Source: Prosthecodimorpha staleyi
Lineage (GTDB): Bacteria > Pseudomonadota > Alphaproteobacteria > Rhizobiales > Ancalomicrobiaceae
Direction of reading: 5' to 3'
Length of the DNA: 64,000 bases
Assembly: GCF_018729455.1 (NCBI RefSeq)
Contig: NZ_JAHHZF010000015.1
Location: forward strand, 1 to 64,000
Numbering within the stretch: position 1 is the first letter of the stretch; every line of letters begins with the position of its first letter. The position numbers were made by a program, and so were the translations under genes. Of the stretch, positions 27,911 through 36,842 are shown one piece after another. The notes beneath the pieces are model-generated. The model ran no database searches. It had not been told where the DNA came from and was given only the letters and a program-made list of their open reading frames with translations.

Positions 27911-29152
27911 TCACACCCAAGCGCCCTTGCGCATGACCGGCTCGACCGAACCGTCTTGGCGGACGCCGTCGACATCGACCTCGCCGGAGCCGATCATCCA
28001 GTCGATATGGATCAGGCTGGAATTGATGCCGGCAGCGATCTGCTGCTCGGGCGTCATCTCGCCGCCGCCCTCGACCGTCTTGGCATAGGCCTGGCCGAGC
28101 GCGATGTGGCTGGCGGCATTCTCGTCGTAGAGGGTGTTGAAGAACAGCAAGCCGGACAGCGAGATCGGCGAGGCATGGGGCACCAGCGCGACCTCGCCGA
28201 GCCGGCACGAGCCCTCGTCGATCTCCAGCACCTTGCGCAGCACGTCCTCGCCCGACGAGGCATGGGCCTCGACGATGGCGCCGCCCTCGAAGCGGACCCG
28301 GATGTCCTGGATCAGCGTGCCCTGGTAGGAGAGCGGCTTGGTCGCCGCGACATGGCCGTTGACGCGGGCCCGGTGCGGGGTCGTGAAGACCTCCTCGGTC
28401 GGGATGTTGGCATTGTAGGTGATGCCGTTCTCGGCCTTGCCGGCGCCCCCCGCCCAGCGGTGCCCGTCGCAGAGACCGACTTCGAGGTCGGTGCCGGGGC
28501 CGGTGAAGCGCAGCGCCGCATAGCGCTTTTCGTTGAGGATGCCGGTCCTGACGGCGAGCGCGCGGTTGTGCTCGGCCCAGCCTTCGATCGGATCGGGGGT
28601 ATCGACGCGCGAGGCGGCGAAGATCGCGTCCCAGAGCCGAGCGACGGCCTCGGCCTCCGGCAGATCCGGGAACACGGTCCGCGCCCAGGCCGGCGTCGCG
28701 GCCGAGACGATGGTCCAGTTGATCGCCGAGCGCGCGATCAGGTCGAGCGCCGGTCGGTAGGCGGCCGAGCGGGCCCGGTTGGCCCGGGCGACCTTGGCCG
28801 GATCCTGGCCGGCGAGCAGCGAGGGGTTCTCGCCCACGATGGCGAGCCGCGCCGCGCCAGAGCGGAAGGCGGCGGCCATGCCGTCGTAGAGCCAGGCTGT
28901 CGCCTTGTCGAAGCTCTCGTCGGAGGCGGTGGCGAAGCGCTCCAGCGTGGTCGCGTCGTCGGTGTAGAGGATGGTGACGATGGTGGCGCCGGCCTTGTAG
29001 GCGTGGTGGGTGATGCGCCGGGCGAGCGGGACCGCATCGAGCGGCGCCGTCATGACCACTTCCTGGCCCTTCACCGCGCCGAGGCCGACCCGAACCGCCA
29101 CCTCGGCGAGCTTGTCGAGGCGGGCTTCGAATGTGCGATTGTCGTTGGTCAT
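27911..29152 (-). CDS. M29 family aminopeptidase
   Basis: This 413-residue protein of the thermophilic aminopeptidase (M29) family is a two-metal exopeptidase that removes N-terminal amino acids. Recognisable family segments include the N-terminal LAEVAVRVGLGAVKGQEVVM near 14-33, NIPTEEVFTTPHR near 253-265 with a probable metal-binding Glu and His, and RLGEVALVPHASPIS near 325-339. The C-terminal HIDWMIGSGEVDVDG is also typical. The start at 29152 lies five bases after the rppH stop, so the two genes are co-transcribed. Confidence 0.88.
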   Translation of the reverse strand: MTNDNRTFEARLDKLAEVAVRVGLGAVKGQEVVMTAPLDAVPLARRITHHAYKAGATIVTILYTDDATTLERFATASDESFDKATAWLYDGMAAAFRSGAARLAIVGENPSLLAGQDPAKVARANRARSAAYRPALDLIARSAINWTIVSAATPAWARTVFPDLPEAEAVARLWDAIFAASRVDTPDPIEGWAEHNRALAVRTGILNEKRYAALRFTGPGTDLEVGLCDGHRWAGGAGKAENGITYNANIPTEEVFTTPHRARVNGHVAATKPLSYQGTLIQDIRVRFEGGAIVEAHASSGEDVLRKVLEIDEGSCRLGEVALVPHASPISLSGLLFFNTLYDENAASHIALGQAYAKTVEGGGEMTPEQQIAAGINSSLIHIDWMIGSGEVDVDGVRQDGSVEPVMRKGAWV

Positions 29153-29157
29153 GAGGT

Positions 29158-29667
29158 TCAGGCTCCGAGGGATTTGAAGGCTTCGACGACGCGCTCGTAG
29201 ACCGGGCGCTTGAACGGGATGATCAGTTCGGGCAGCCGCTCCATGCGCTCCCATTTCCACTCAGCGAATTCCTGCTCGCCGGCCGGGGGATTGAAGATGT
29301 CGATCTCGGTCTCGTCGCCCTCGAAGCGGAACGCGTACCACTTCTGCGTCTGACCGCGCCATTTGTTCTTCCAGCGCGCACCGACCACGGCACGCGGGAT
29401 GTCGTAGGCATACCAATCCGGCGCCTCGGCAATCAGGCTGGCCGAGCGCACGTTGGTTTCCTCCCAAAGCTCGCGGCGGGCGGCCTCGAGCGGATCCTCG
29501 CCGGGATCGATGCCGCCCTGCGGCATCTGCCATTCGTGGCCCGGAGCGGTGTGCTCGACGAGACCCTCGTTGGCGCGCCGTCCGATCCAGACGAGCCCCG
29601 CCGGATTGAGAAGCATGATGCCGACGCAGGGACGATAGGGCAGGCTCTCGAATTCTTGGGGCGTCAC
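29158..29667 (-). CDS. rppH: RNA pyrophosphohydrolase (Nudix, RppH/IalA)
   Basis: This 169-residue Nudix hydrolase removes pyrophosphate from mRNA 5' ends and dinucleoside polyphosphates; the Bartonella orthologue is IalA. The Nudix box [20 protein letters not shown] spans 51-70, with the catalytic REXXEE glutamates. The N-terminal [11 protein letters not shown] and the later [10 protein letters not shown] are typical of RppH. In relatives it normally follows the ctpA/deacetylase genes; here it is divergent from rsfS. Confidence 0.94.
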   Translation of the reverse strand: MTPQEFESLPYRPCVGIMLLNPAGLVWIGRRANEGLVEHTAPGHEWQMPQGGIDPGEDPLEAARRELWEETNVRSASLIAEAPDWYAYDIPRAVVGARWKNKWRGQTQKWYAFRFEGDETEIDIFNPPAGEQEFAEWKWERMERLPELIIPFKRPVYERVVEAFKSLGA

Positions 29668-29880
29668 GGCAGGACCTCGTCCGACGATGGCTTCTGAGCG
29701 TGGGGAGTGCCAGGGACTGGGCTTCCAGGGGACTGGCGTCCGGGATGGCGAGGAGGATTAGCGCACAATGCCGTGCCGGTCACGTCCGCCCGGCGTCCAG
29801 GCCCTGCCCGGAACGTTCATCATCCGTGCAAAATGAAGCAACAGTCGGACCCGATTCGGCCGCCGCGGGTCGAAACCGTC

Positions 29881-29910
29881 TTGAAATCGTTAATTCGTCG
29901 CCCCTATCTT
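29881..29910 (+). promoter_or_regulatory. Candidate promoter for the rsfS-rlmH operon
   Basis: TTGAAA (29881-29886) and TATCTT (29905-29910) are separated by 18 bases, within the 325-bp divergent gap between rppH and rsfS. The segment is distinctly AT-richer than its surroundings and ends about 80 bases before the rsfS ATG. The rest of that gap shows no gene. Confidence 0.5.
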
Positions 29911-29992
29911 TGGGACGCGGACAGGTGCGTCCGCGGTGTGGCGGCCGATATCACCGTCCGCCACCGAATGTGAGGAGACTACGCCGCTGACC

Positions 29993-30433
29993 ATGGCAAT
30001 CGAGACTCAGGAAACGCGCCTGCGTTCCCCTGGCCGCTCGCCCAAGCCCGATCCTGCCGGAGCCCGTCTGGAGAGCGCAAGCTTGGACGCCGACATCCTG
30101 GCCAAGGCCGTCCTCAAGAGCCTGGACGATTCGAAGGCCGAGGACATCGTTCCCATCGACATTCGAGGCAAGTCCTCGCTCGCCGACGTGATGGTGGTCG
30201 CTTCCGGGCGGTCGCATCGCCATGTCGGCGCGATCGCGGACCGGCTTCTGAGCGAACTTCATGAGGCCGGCTTCCGCGACCTTCGGGTCGAGGGCTTGCC
30301 TCATTGCGACTGGGTCCTGGTCGATGCGGGCGACGTGCTCGTCCATATCTTCCGGCCCGAAGTCCGTGGCTTCTACAACCTCGAAAAGATGTGGCAGTCG
30401 GAACCGACCGCGCCGCGTCTGGTCGCCGGCTGA
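29993..30433 (+). CDS. rsfS: Ribosomal silencing factor RsfS
   Basis: This 146-residue protein of the RsfS/Iojap family binds ribosomal protein L14 and blocks subunit joining in stationary phase. The core starts near residue 32 (KAVLKSLDDSKAEDIVPIDI) and includes DVMVVASGRSHRHVGAIAD and HCDWVLVDAGDVLVHIF, the diagnostic segment. The ATG at 29993 adds a disordered Pro/Arg-rich leader of about 28 residues; an AGGAG site lies 14 bases upstream, rather far. rlmH follows 56 bp later. Confidence 0.93.
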   Translation: MAIETQETRLRSPGRSPKPDPAGARLESASLDADILAKAVLKSLDDSKAEDIVPIDIRGKSSLADVMVVASGRSHRHVGAIADRLLSELHEAGFRDLRVEGLPHCDWVLVDAGDVLVHIFRPEVRGFYNLEKMWQSEPTAPRLVAG

Positions 30434-30489
30434 GGCCACGCGTCACCTTTCCCGCGGGGCCGTGCCCCGATCGGACGGAGGTTCGTCCC

Positions 30490-30972
30490 TTGCGACTCCG
30501 GATCGTGGCGGTCGGCCGCTTGAAGGCCGGCCCGGAGCGGGAACTCGTCGATCGCTATCTCGACCGTGCCGCCAAGAGCGGCAAGGCCCTCGGTTTCACG
30601 CGCCTCGATAGCCGGGAATATGTCGAAAGCCGCGCCGCGCGGTCCGACGACCGGCGCGCAGAGGAGGCGACCGCGATCGTGGCCGATCTCGAGCCCGGCA
30701 CCGCCCTGGTCGCGCTCGACGAAACCGGCCGCGGCCTCTCCTCCGAGGACTTCGCCCGCTGGATCGCGGCCCGGCGCGACGCCGGGTGCGGCGATCTCGT
30801 GATGGCCATCGGCGGCCCCGACGGGCACGGACCGGCCGTCCGCACGCGCGCGGACCTGACGCTGGCCTTCGGGGTGATGACCTGGCCGCACCAGATGGTG
30901 CGCCTGATGCTGGCCGAGCAGGTCTATCGCGCGATGACCATCCTGTCCGGCCACCCCTACCACCGCGCCTGA
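30490..30972 (+). CDS. rlmH: 23S rRNA (pseudouridine1915-N3)-methyltransferase RlmH
   Basis: This 160-residue SPOUT-class methyltransferase acts on pseudouridine 1915 of 23S rRNA. The TTG start at 30490 follows GGAGG by about eight bases and yields exactly the family length and N-terminus (RLRIVAVGRLKAGPERE). The knot region contains LVALDETGRGLSSEDFA and AIGGPDGHG. The C-terminal FGVMTWPHQMVRLMLAEQVY and the final HPYHRA are diagnostic. rsfS-rlmH adjacency is widely conserved. Confidence 0.95.
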   Translation: MRLRIVAVGRLKAGPERELVDRYLDRAAKSGKALGFTRLDSREYVESRAARSDDRRAEEATAIVADLEPGTALVALDETGRGLSSEDFARWIAARRDAGCGDLVMAIGGPDGHGPAVRTRADLTLAFGVMTWPHQMVRLMLAEQVYRAMTILSGHPYHRA

Positions 30973-31227
30973 AGGCTCGAAGCGCCCCCCTGCCCGCGCC
31001 GCGTGGGACGGTGCCGCACGGTCCCGATTGCGCCGCAATGCGGTATGATCCTACAGAGGTCGACGGCGTGGCCCGTGTCCGGTCCGCCGGTCGCAGACGG
31101 CGAAGACCGACGGTCGCTTCGGACCGAAGAGGGTCGGATACGCAATCGAGACACTCTGATATTTGCCGGCCGCAGGTGTCAGATTCAAACCACGAGGCGC
31201 CGCGCGATTCGGCGCGCGCTATCGGAG

Positions 31228-32913
31228 ATGCAAACAGCGGTGCGGCAGAGGCGCGAAGCGGGAATGGCGGCGGCAGGGGGCCTTCGCGGGAGGTCCTACG
31301 CGGCGGCGCGCCTCTTTCTCGTCGGACTGCTGGCGTCCTTCGGCGCGCGTGAGGTCGATGCCCAGGCACCCGGATCGGTGCGCGGCCCGGCGGGACCGGG
31401 ACAGGCCGGACAGCCGACAGGCACTGGACAACCGGCTGGCCCAGGACAACCGGTCGGCGCCGGGCAGCAGGCCGGCCGCCCCGGAGCGCCGCCTGCGGTC
31501 TCCCCGGCCGCGACTTTGCCGGCGACGGCGGGGGTGCCGTCTCCCGGTCCGGCGATCGCGACGGGTCCGGCCCCGGCAGGTCCCGTGGCGATCGTGGCCG
31601 CAACCGTCGATCCGGCGGCGGCCGTGGTCGAGCGGCAGCGCCAGACCCAATCGGAACTGGATGCGCTCGCCCGCGACATCCGCACCTCGGAAGAGCGGGA
31701 AGCGCAGATCCGGCTGGAGATCGAGGGCCTGGAACGCGACCGCAGCCGGATCTCGGCGCAATTGGTCGAGACGGCCGCGCGGGTGCGCGGCCTGGAGGAT
31801 GCCGTGTCCGCCACGGAAGCCCGGATCGGAACGCTGGACGGCGATGCGGCGCGCATTCGCCGTTCGCTCGCCGATCGGCGTGCCGTGCTTGCCGACGTGC
31901 TCGCCGCTCTGCAGCGTATCGGCCGCAAGCCGCCGCCCGCGCTCCTGGTCAGGCCGGAAGATGCGCTCGCTTCGGTCCGCAGCGCCATCCTGGTCGGTGC
32001 GCTTCTGCCCGAACTGCGCCGCGAGGCCGAGGTCCTGATCGCCGATCTCGACCGCATGGTGCGCCTGCGCGACCAGTCCGCCGCCGAGCGCGACCGGTTC
32101 AAATCCGACATGCTTGCCCTGGCCGAAGAACGCAGCCGGCTGGAACTGCTGTTCGAGGAGCGTCGCCGCTCGCGTCTCGACCAGCAGAAGAAGCTCGACG
32201 ACGAACGCCGCCGCTCGCAGGACCTGGCCGGCAAGGCGACCAGCCTGAAGGACCTCGTCACACGCCTGGAACTGGAGATCGACGGCGCCCGCCGCGCCGC
32301 GGAGGCCGCCCGCCGGGCCGAGGACGAGGCGCGTGCCCATCCGCCGGCGAAAGATCAAAAGTCCGTGACAGCGGCCCTCCAGGATCCCAGCCGTCTGCAG
32401 CCCGCCTTGCCGTTTTCGGAGGCGCGCGGGCGGCTTCCGATGCCCGCAGCCGGTATTCGGCTCAAGGGCTTCGGCGACGATGACGGGCTCGGGGGGACCA
32501 TCCGCGGCATCCAGATCGCCACGCGCCCGGACGCCCGCGTGTCCAGCCCCTGCGACGGTTGGATCCTGTTCGCCGGCTCGTTTCGGTCCTATGGCAAACT
32601 CTTGATCATCAATGGCGGCGGCGGATATCATGTCGTGCTGGCCGGCATGGATCGTATCGATGTGGAAATCGGACAATTCGTGCTCGCCGGCGAACCGGTT
32701 GGGTCGATGGGATCGCGGCGCCTCGCCAGCGCGGCGGTCGGACTAGGTCCTCCCGGTACGTCCGGCCCAGGCGGGGCTGGTGCGGCACTGTCCGGTCAAA
32801 CGGACGCGATGCCGGGCCAACCGGTCCTCTACGTCGAATTCAGGAAAGAGAATTCGCCGATCGACCCGACCCCGTGGTGGGGCCATTCTCGTGACGAAAA
32901 GGTTCGCGGATGA
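31228..32913 (+). CDS. EnvC-like murein hydrolase activator with degenerate LytM domain
   Basis: This protein of about 561 residues has a signal peptide (hydrophobic core about 28-38, cleavage near VDAQ), then a Gly/Pro/Gln-rich low-complexity stretch (about 50-85) and a long coiled coil (about 135-390). The C-terminal LytM/peptidase M23 fold spans about 420-555. The HxxxD metal motif expected after the domain start is replaced by GIQIATRPDA, and the later HxH pair is not evident (YHVVLAG keeps one His). This fits an activator of amidases, as EnvC is, rather than an active peptidase. The stop overlaps the ctpA start (ATGA). An ATG at 31264 is an alternative start. Confidence 0.85.
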   Translation: MQTAVRQRREAGMAAAGGLRGRSYAAARLFLVGLLASFGAREVDAQAPGSVRGPAGPGQAGQPTGTGQPAGPGQPVGAGQQAGRPGAPPAVSPAATLPATAGVPSPGPAIATGPAPAGPVAIVAATVDPAAAVVERQRQTQSELDALARDIRTSEEREAQIRLEIEGLERDRSRISAQLVETAARVRGLEDAVSATEARIGTLDGDAARIRRSLADRRAVLADVLAALQRIGRKPPPALLVRPEDALASVRSAILVGALLPELRREAEVLIADLDRMVRLRDQSAAERDRFKSDMLALAEERSRLELLFEERRRSRLDQQKKLDDERRRSQDLAGKATSLKDLVTRLELEIDGARRAAEAARRAEDEARAHPPAKDQKSVTAALQDPSRLQPALPFSEARGRLPMPAAGIRLKGFGDDDGLGGTIRGIQIATRPDARVSSPCDGWILFAGSFRSYGKLLIINGGGGYHVVLAGMDRIDVEIGQFVLAGEPVGSMGSRRLASAAVGLGPPGTSGPGGAGAALSGQTDAMPGQPVLYVEFRKENSPIDPTPWWGHSRDEKVRG

Positions 32914-34244
32914 TGCGGAAAATCTCGCTGGTGTTCATGGGAGCGGTCGTCGGCGCCAGTGCCGTGATCGGGATCACCGAAGGACGCCACCTCCTGGCCG
33001 GGACGGCCGTCGCGGCCGGTGCCGAGACCTACCGCCAGCTCAACCTGTTCGGTGACGTTTTCGAGCGCATCCGCTCCGACTATGTCGAACAGCCGGACGA
33101 TGCCAAGCTGATCGAGGCGGCGATCAACGGCATGCTGTCCTCGCTCGATCCCCATTCGAGCTACATGAGCCCCAAGAACTTCCGCGACATGCAGGTGCAG
33201 ACCCGCGGCGAGTTCGGCGGCCTCGGCATCGAGGTCACCATGGAGGAGCAGACCCTCAAGGTGGTCAGCCCGATCGACGACACCCCGGCGCATCGGGCCG
33301 GCGTGCGCGCCGGCGACATCATCCTGCAGCTCGATGGCGAGAACGTGCAGGGCATGACGCTGAACCAGGCGGTCGACAAGATGCGCGGCCCGGTCAATTC
33401 GGCGATCACGCTGACCGTCAAGCGCGACGGCGCGGCCGATCCGCTCGAAATCAAGATCGTGCGTGACATCATCCGCATCAAGTCGGTCCGCTCGCGCATC
33501 GAGGGCGATGTCGGCTATGTCCGCATCACCCAGTTCAACGAGCAGACCTTCGAAGGCCTGCGCGACTCGATCGAGAAGATCAGCCGCGAGATCGGTCCGG
33601 ACAAGCTCAAGGGCTATGTGCTCGACCTGCGCAACAATCCGGGCGGCCTGCTCGACCAGGCGATTTCGGTCTCCGACGCCTTCCTGGAGAAGGGCGAGGT
33701 CGTCTCCACCCGCGGCCGCAATGCCGAGGAGACCCAGCGCTACAACGCCCGTCCGGGCGACCTGACCCGCGGCAAGCCGGTCATCGTTCTGGTCAACGGC
33801 GGCTCCGCCTCGGCCTCCGAGATCGTCGCCGGCGCGCTGCAGGATCATCGCCGGGCGACCATCCTGGGCAGCCGCTCCTTCGGCAAAGGCTCGGTGCAGA
33901 CCATCATCCCGCTCGGCGCCAACGGCGCGATCCGGCTGACCACCGCGCGCTACTACACGCCGGCCGGCCGCTCGATCCAGGCCAAGGGCATCGAGCCGGA
34001 CATCGAGGTGCTGCAGGAGGCGCCGGCCGAGCTCAAGGGCAAGGACGACACCAAGGGCGAGGCCGGGCTGAAGGGGCACCTGAAGAACCCGACCGACGCG
34101 ACCGAGGAAAAGTCCGGCAGTCAGGCCTATGTGCCGTCCGACCTCAAGGAAGACCGCGCGCTGAACACCGCCTACGACCTGCTGCGCGGCGTCCAGATCA
34201 ACGCCAACTTCCCGCCGAACCCGAAGGCCTCGGTGCCGAACTAA
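32910..34244 (+). CDS. ctpA: Carboxy-terminal processing protease CtpA (S41)
   Basis: This 444-residue S41 serine protease is exported through an N-terminal hydrophobic segment (about 5-30). A PDZ domain spans about 85-175 (GGLGIEVTMEEQTLKVVSPI to the RGPVNSAITLTVKRDG region). The catalytic domain has LDLRNNPGGLLDQAI near 236-250, the nucleophile in GGSASASEIVAGALQDH near 296-312, and the general-base Lys in SFGKGSVQT near 327. It trims C-termini of periplasmic proteins. Translation is coupled to the EnvC-like gene by an ATGA overlap, as in other members of the order. Confidence 0.95.
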   Translation: MMRKISLVFMGAVVGASAVIGITEGRHLLAGTAVAAGAETYRQLNLFGDVFERIRSDYVEQPDDAKLIEAAINGMLSSLDPHSSYMSPKNFRDMQVQTRGEFGGLGIEVTMEEQTLKVVSPIDDTPAHRAGVRAGDIILQLDGENVQGMTLNQAVDKMRGPVNSAITLTVKRDGAADPLEIKIVRDIIRIKSVRSRIEGDVGYVRITQFNEQTFEGLRDSIEKISREIGPDKLKGYVLDLRNNPGGLLDQAISVSDAFLEKGEVVSTRGRNAEETQRYNARPGDLTRGKPVIVLVNGGSASASEIVAGALQDHRRATILGSRSFGKGSVQTIIPLGANGAIRLTTARYYTPAGRSIQAKGIEPDIEVLQEAPAELKGKDDTKGEAGLKGHLKNPTDATEEKSGSQAYVPSDLKEDRALNTAYDLLRGVQINANFPPNPKASVPN

Positions 34245-34498
34245 TGTTCGGTGCCGGCAGGACCTTAGTGGGACGGTAACGATCGTAACGAATGGCGCTC
34301 CCGGACGGGGCCGGAATGCGGGACACTCGCGTCGAGGCTCGCCGCCCGTGATTCGCGCAAGGCTCGGCCTTCGACCGGACAGGCCGAGGGCAGACCGACG
34401 AAGCACCGATGACGAGACGAGCCGCCGGTCGCTGCATGCGATCCGGCGGCTTTCGATTCCGGGCCGGACCCGGCCCCGCAACGGAACGGCAACGCCTG

Positions 34499-35674
34499 AT
34501 GGCGGATGATCTCAACGCCCCGCTCGGCCTGACGACGAGCAAAACCGGCTGGAAGCGATTGCCCTTCGGGGCGATCGGCATCGCCCTCTTGATGCTTCTG
34601 TCGGCCGGCGCGGTGGTCTGGACCGCCTTCTTCCCCGATCCATTCGGCGGCGAGCCGACCGCCGTGGTCCGCATCGACCGCGGCAAGACCGGGGTGGGAC
34701 CGAACGATATCGGGGTCGGCGATCCCAAGCGCGCGGGCGGCAGCCTGCCGGGCGAGCAGAAGGACGGCGAGCCGGCCTCCGGCGGCCCGGCCGATCCGGG
34801 GACGCGCGGCGGCGCGGGGTCCGCCGATCCCGGCAAGCGCATCGGCGTGCCGCCGGAAGGCCAGCCGCTGACCTCGACGCCGGTGATCCGCGTCACCGAT
34901 CGCGGCAAGTTCGGCCCGCTGCCGAAGATCGCGCCCGACGGCGCCCGTGCGCTCGAAGTCTATTCCCGGCCGGTGCCGAAGCGCCCGGCGGCAACGCCCA
35001 AGGTGGTGATCGTGGTCGGTGGCCTCGGTCTCAGCCAGACCGGCACCCAGGAGGCGCTGCGCCTGCTGCCGCCCGATGTGACGCTGGCCTTCGCCCCCTA
35101 CGGATCGAGCCTCGACCGCTGGATGCAGCGCGCGCGCCAGGACGGGCACGAACTCCTGCTGCAATTGCCCATGGAGCCGTTCGACTATCCCGACAACGAT
35201 CCCGGCCCCCACACCCTGCTGACCAGCCTGACGGCCGAACAGAATATCGAGCGGATGCACTACGTGCTGTCGCGGGTCACCAACTATGTCGGCGTGATCA
35301 ACTATATGGGCGCCAAGTTCAGCGCGGACGACGCCCGCCTGACCCCTGTCTTCCGCGAGATCGCCTCGCGCGGGATGATGTATCTTGACGACGGAACCTC
35401 GGCACGGTCGGTCGCCGAACCGATCGCGCGAACCTCGAAACTGCCCTTCGCCAAGGCCGACCTGGTCATCGACGCCGTCTCGACCGAACAGGCCATCGAC
35501 GCCCGCCTGCAGCAGCTCGAAAACCTCGCCCGCGCCCGCGGCATCGCCATCGGCGTCGCCTCCGCCCTGCCGGTCTCGGTGCGCCGGATCAGCGAATGGG
35601 CCAAGTCCGTCGAGGGCCGCGGCCTGATCATCGTCCCGGCCAGCATGGCCGCCCGCGAGGGACAGTCGGGCTGA
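34499..35674 (+). CDS. Divergent polysaccharide deacetylase family protein (YibQ/DUF610)
   Basis: This 391-residue protein has an N-terminal membrane anchor (about 23-46), a Gly/Pro-rich periplasmic linker (about 70-130), then the divergent deacetylase domain. Domain landmarks are VVIVVGGLGLSQTGTQEA near 165-182, LLQLPMEPFDYPDNDPGPH near 221-239, and NYMGAKFSADDARLTPVF near 265-282. The catalytic chemistry of this family is unproven. Genes of this family usually follow ctpA and precede rppH. A frameshifted partial copy of the 3' half lies at 36843-37055. Confidence 0.88.
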   Translation: MADDLNAPLGLTTSKTGWKRLPFGAIGIALLMLLSAGAVVWTAFFPDPFGGEPTAVVRIDRGKTGVGPNDIGVGDPKRAGGSLPGEQKDGEPASGGPADPGTRGGAGSADPGKRIGVPPEGQPLTSTPVIRVTDRGKFGPLPKIAPDGARALEVYSRPVPKRPAATPKVVIVVGGLGLSQTGTQEALRLLPPDVTLAFAPYGSSLDRWMQRARQDGHELLLQLPMEPFDYPDNDPGPHTLLTSLTAEQNIERMHYVLSRVTNYVGVINYMGAKFSADDARLTPVFREIASRGMMYLDDGTSARSVAEPIARTSKLPFAKADLVIDAVSTEQAIDARLQQLENLARARGIAIGVASALPVSVRRISEWAKSVEGRGLIIVPASMAAREGQSG

Positions 35675-35757
35675 AAGCCAAGGCTTCGCAGCCGCATCGC
35701 CACGACATCCGGTATATCTTTGCGGTGAGTGCAGGCCTTGGCAGGGAGGCCCGGGAT

Positions 35758-36213
35758 ATGGCGTGGGATGGATCGGAACTCGACGAAATCCTGGAGGCCA
35801 TGCCACTGCCGCCGGACTCCGAAGGCTTCAACGCCGCCAGATCCTCGTCGCGGCTTTGCGCGGACTTTTGCCGAGCGGTTTGGGACAGCCTGGATGAGAA
35901 ATCCAAACTTGTGGTGACCATTTCCGACCTGATGTGGACGTGCGGCGGCGCCGAAGGCTTGAGAGGTGCCGCGCTCAAGTATGTCCGCGATCTTTTAAAC
36001 GAGGACCTTTCGAAGCGAAAATTCGATGATTTCGATAATTCCTTGCATTCACTCCTGATTGGGACCCTCTCTCGAAACGGAAGGCTTTCAGATTACGAGC
36101 TCGAGTACCTGTCTTTCATGGCCCATCAAATTGGCGTGCCAAAGTCACAAATCCTCGACATTGCAAAGAGAAACATATCTTTTTATCAATACATGCATAT
36201 TATTAACTCCTAG
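35758..36213 (+). CDS. Orphan protein, possibly TerB-like, AT-rich island
   Basis: This 151-residue soluble, mostly helical protein is without a confident family. The C-terminal part (NGRLSDYELEYLSFMAHQIG and following) has the spacing of TerB-like domains, in which an acidic helix-loop-helix follows a DG-type turn; this is a weak resemblance. Base composition drops sharply after about 35990 (runs such as CTTTTTATCAATAC near the end), unlike neighbouring housekeeping genes, which suggests acquisition. GGGAGG upstream supports the ATG at 35758. It lies 83 bp after the deacetylase stop on the same strand. Confidence 0.6.
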   Translation: MAWDGSELDEILEAMPLPPDSEGFNAARSSSRLCADFCRAVWDSLDEKSKLVVTISDLMWTCGGAEGLRGAALKYVRDLLNEDLSKRKFDDFDNSLHSLLIGTLSRNGRLSDYELEYLSFMAHQIGVPKSQILDIAKRNISFYQYMHIINS

Positions 36214-36251
36214 AAGAGATGCTGATAAAACAAAAATATCAAATGATAGAA

Positions 36252-36707
36252 CTATTCACTAATTCTTTGCTCATTGGCCCACGTCCAGATCAGTCTGGCG
36301 GCCTCCAATGCGTCCTCAGGATTCTGAAGAATGCCCTCTTCACTGTCGATGACCACGCCGCCTGTGGCCGATGCAAAAGCGGACGCAAAGGCGTAGGCGG
36401 ATGCTACCCATTCCGGATCGCCACCGAAGTACAGACTGGCCACCTTGTCGAACTGCCTATCGAAGCCAACCTTGGCCCAATCATCGATCTGACGAATATC
36501 TTCGGGTCCGCCCAGATAGAATTCAGCACCGGCAGGCCGCCCCAAACGCTTCATCGGAAGAAATCCAGTGTGATCTTCAAATTTGACCGGATACTCGACC
36601 AAGGAAAGCTCAAATCCAATTTTGTTCAAAATATCCTGTATACCATAGATATCAGGTACAGGACCGCGGAATACGACATGGACTGACATCGACATGAAGG
36701 GATCCAT
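36252..36707 (-). CDS. Orphan protein, immunity-protein-like
   Basis: This 151-residue protein is AT-richer than the core genes. It has no signal peptide or membrane segment. The C-terminal half (ASAFASATGGVVIDSEEGIL and then EDALEAARLI) resembles small immunity proteins of polymorphic toxin systems, which often carry a GG-V/I-hydrophobic-D-x-x-x-G pattern before an acidic helix; this is a weak inference. The start ATG at 36707 lies one base after the stop of an upstream truncated frame (TGAAATG), so it was probably the second gene of an operon. ATGs at 36695 and 36689 are alternatives. Confidence 0.55.
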   Translation of the reverse strand: MDPFMSMSVHVVFRGPVPDIYGIQDILNKIGFELSLVEYPVKFEDHTGFLPMKRLGRPAGAEFYLGGPEDIRQIDDWAKVGFDRQFDKVASLYFGGDPEWVASAYAFASAFASATGGVVIDSEEGILQNPEDALEAARLIWTWANEQRISE

Positions 36708-36708
36708 T

Positions 36709-36842
36709 TCATAACGGAAGCTTCAATACAAAATCCTGAGAACTTTCGCGCGGAACGCTTTCAAGTGAAGATAACCCAAGGATGGCGTCCTGGCAGCTGC
36801 AAAATTGCAGTTCGGCACTTCTGGTATCAGCGTGAACCTCCC
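36709..36842 (-). pseudogene. C-terminal remnant of an unidentified gene
   Basis: A minus-strand frame of about 44 codons (ending SSQDFVLKLPL, stop at 36709) runs directly into the start of the orphan gene with one base between. It has the same AT-richer composition. Its upstream part is cut at about 36843, where sequence copied from the deacetylase gene begins. The stop-start junction implies an operon whose first gene lost its 5' portion. It is too short to identify. Confidence 0.5.
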
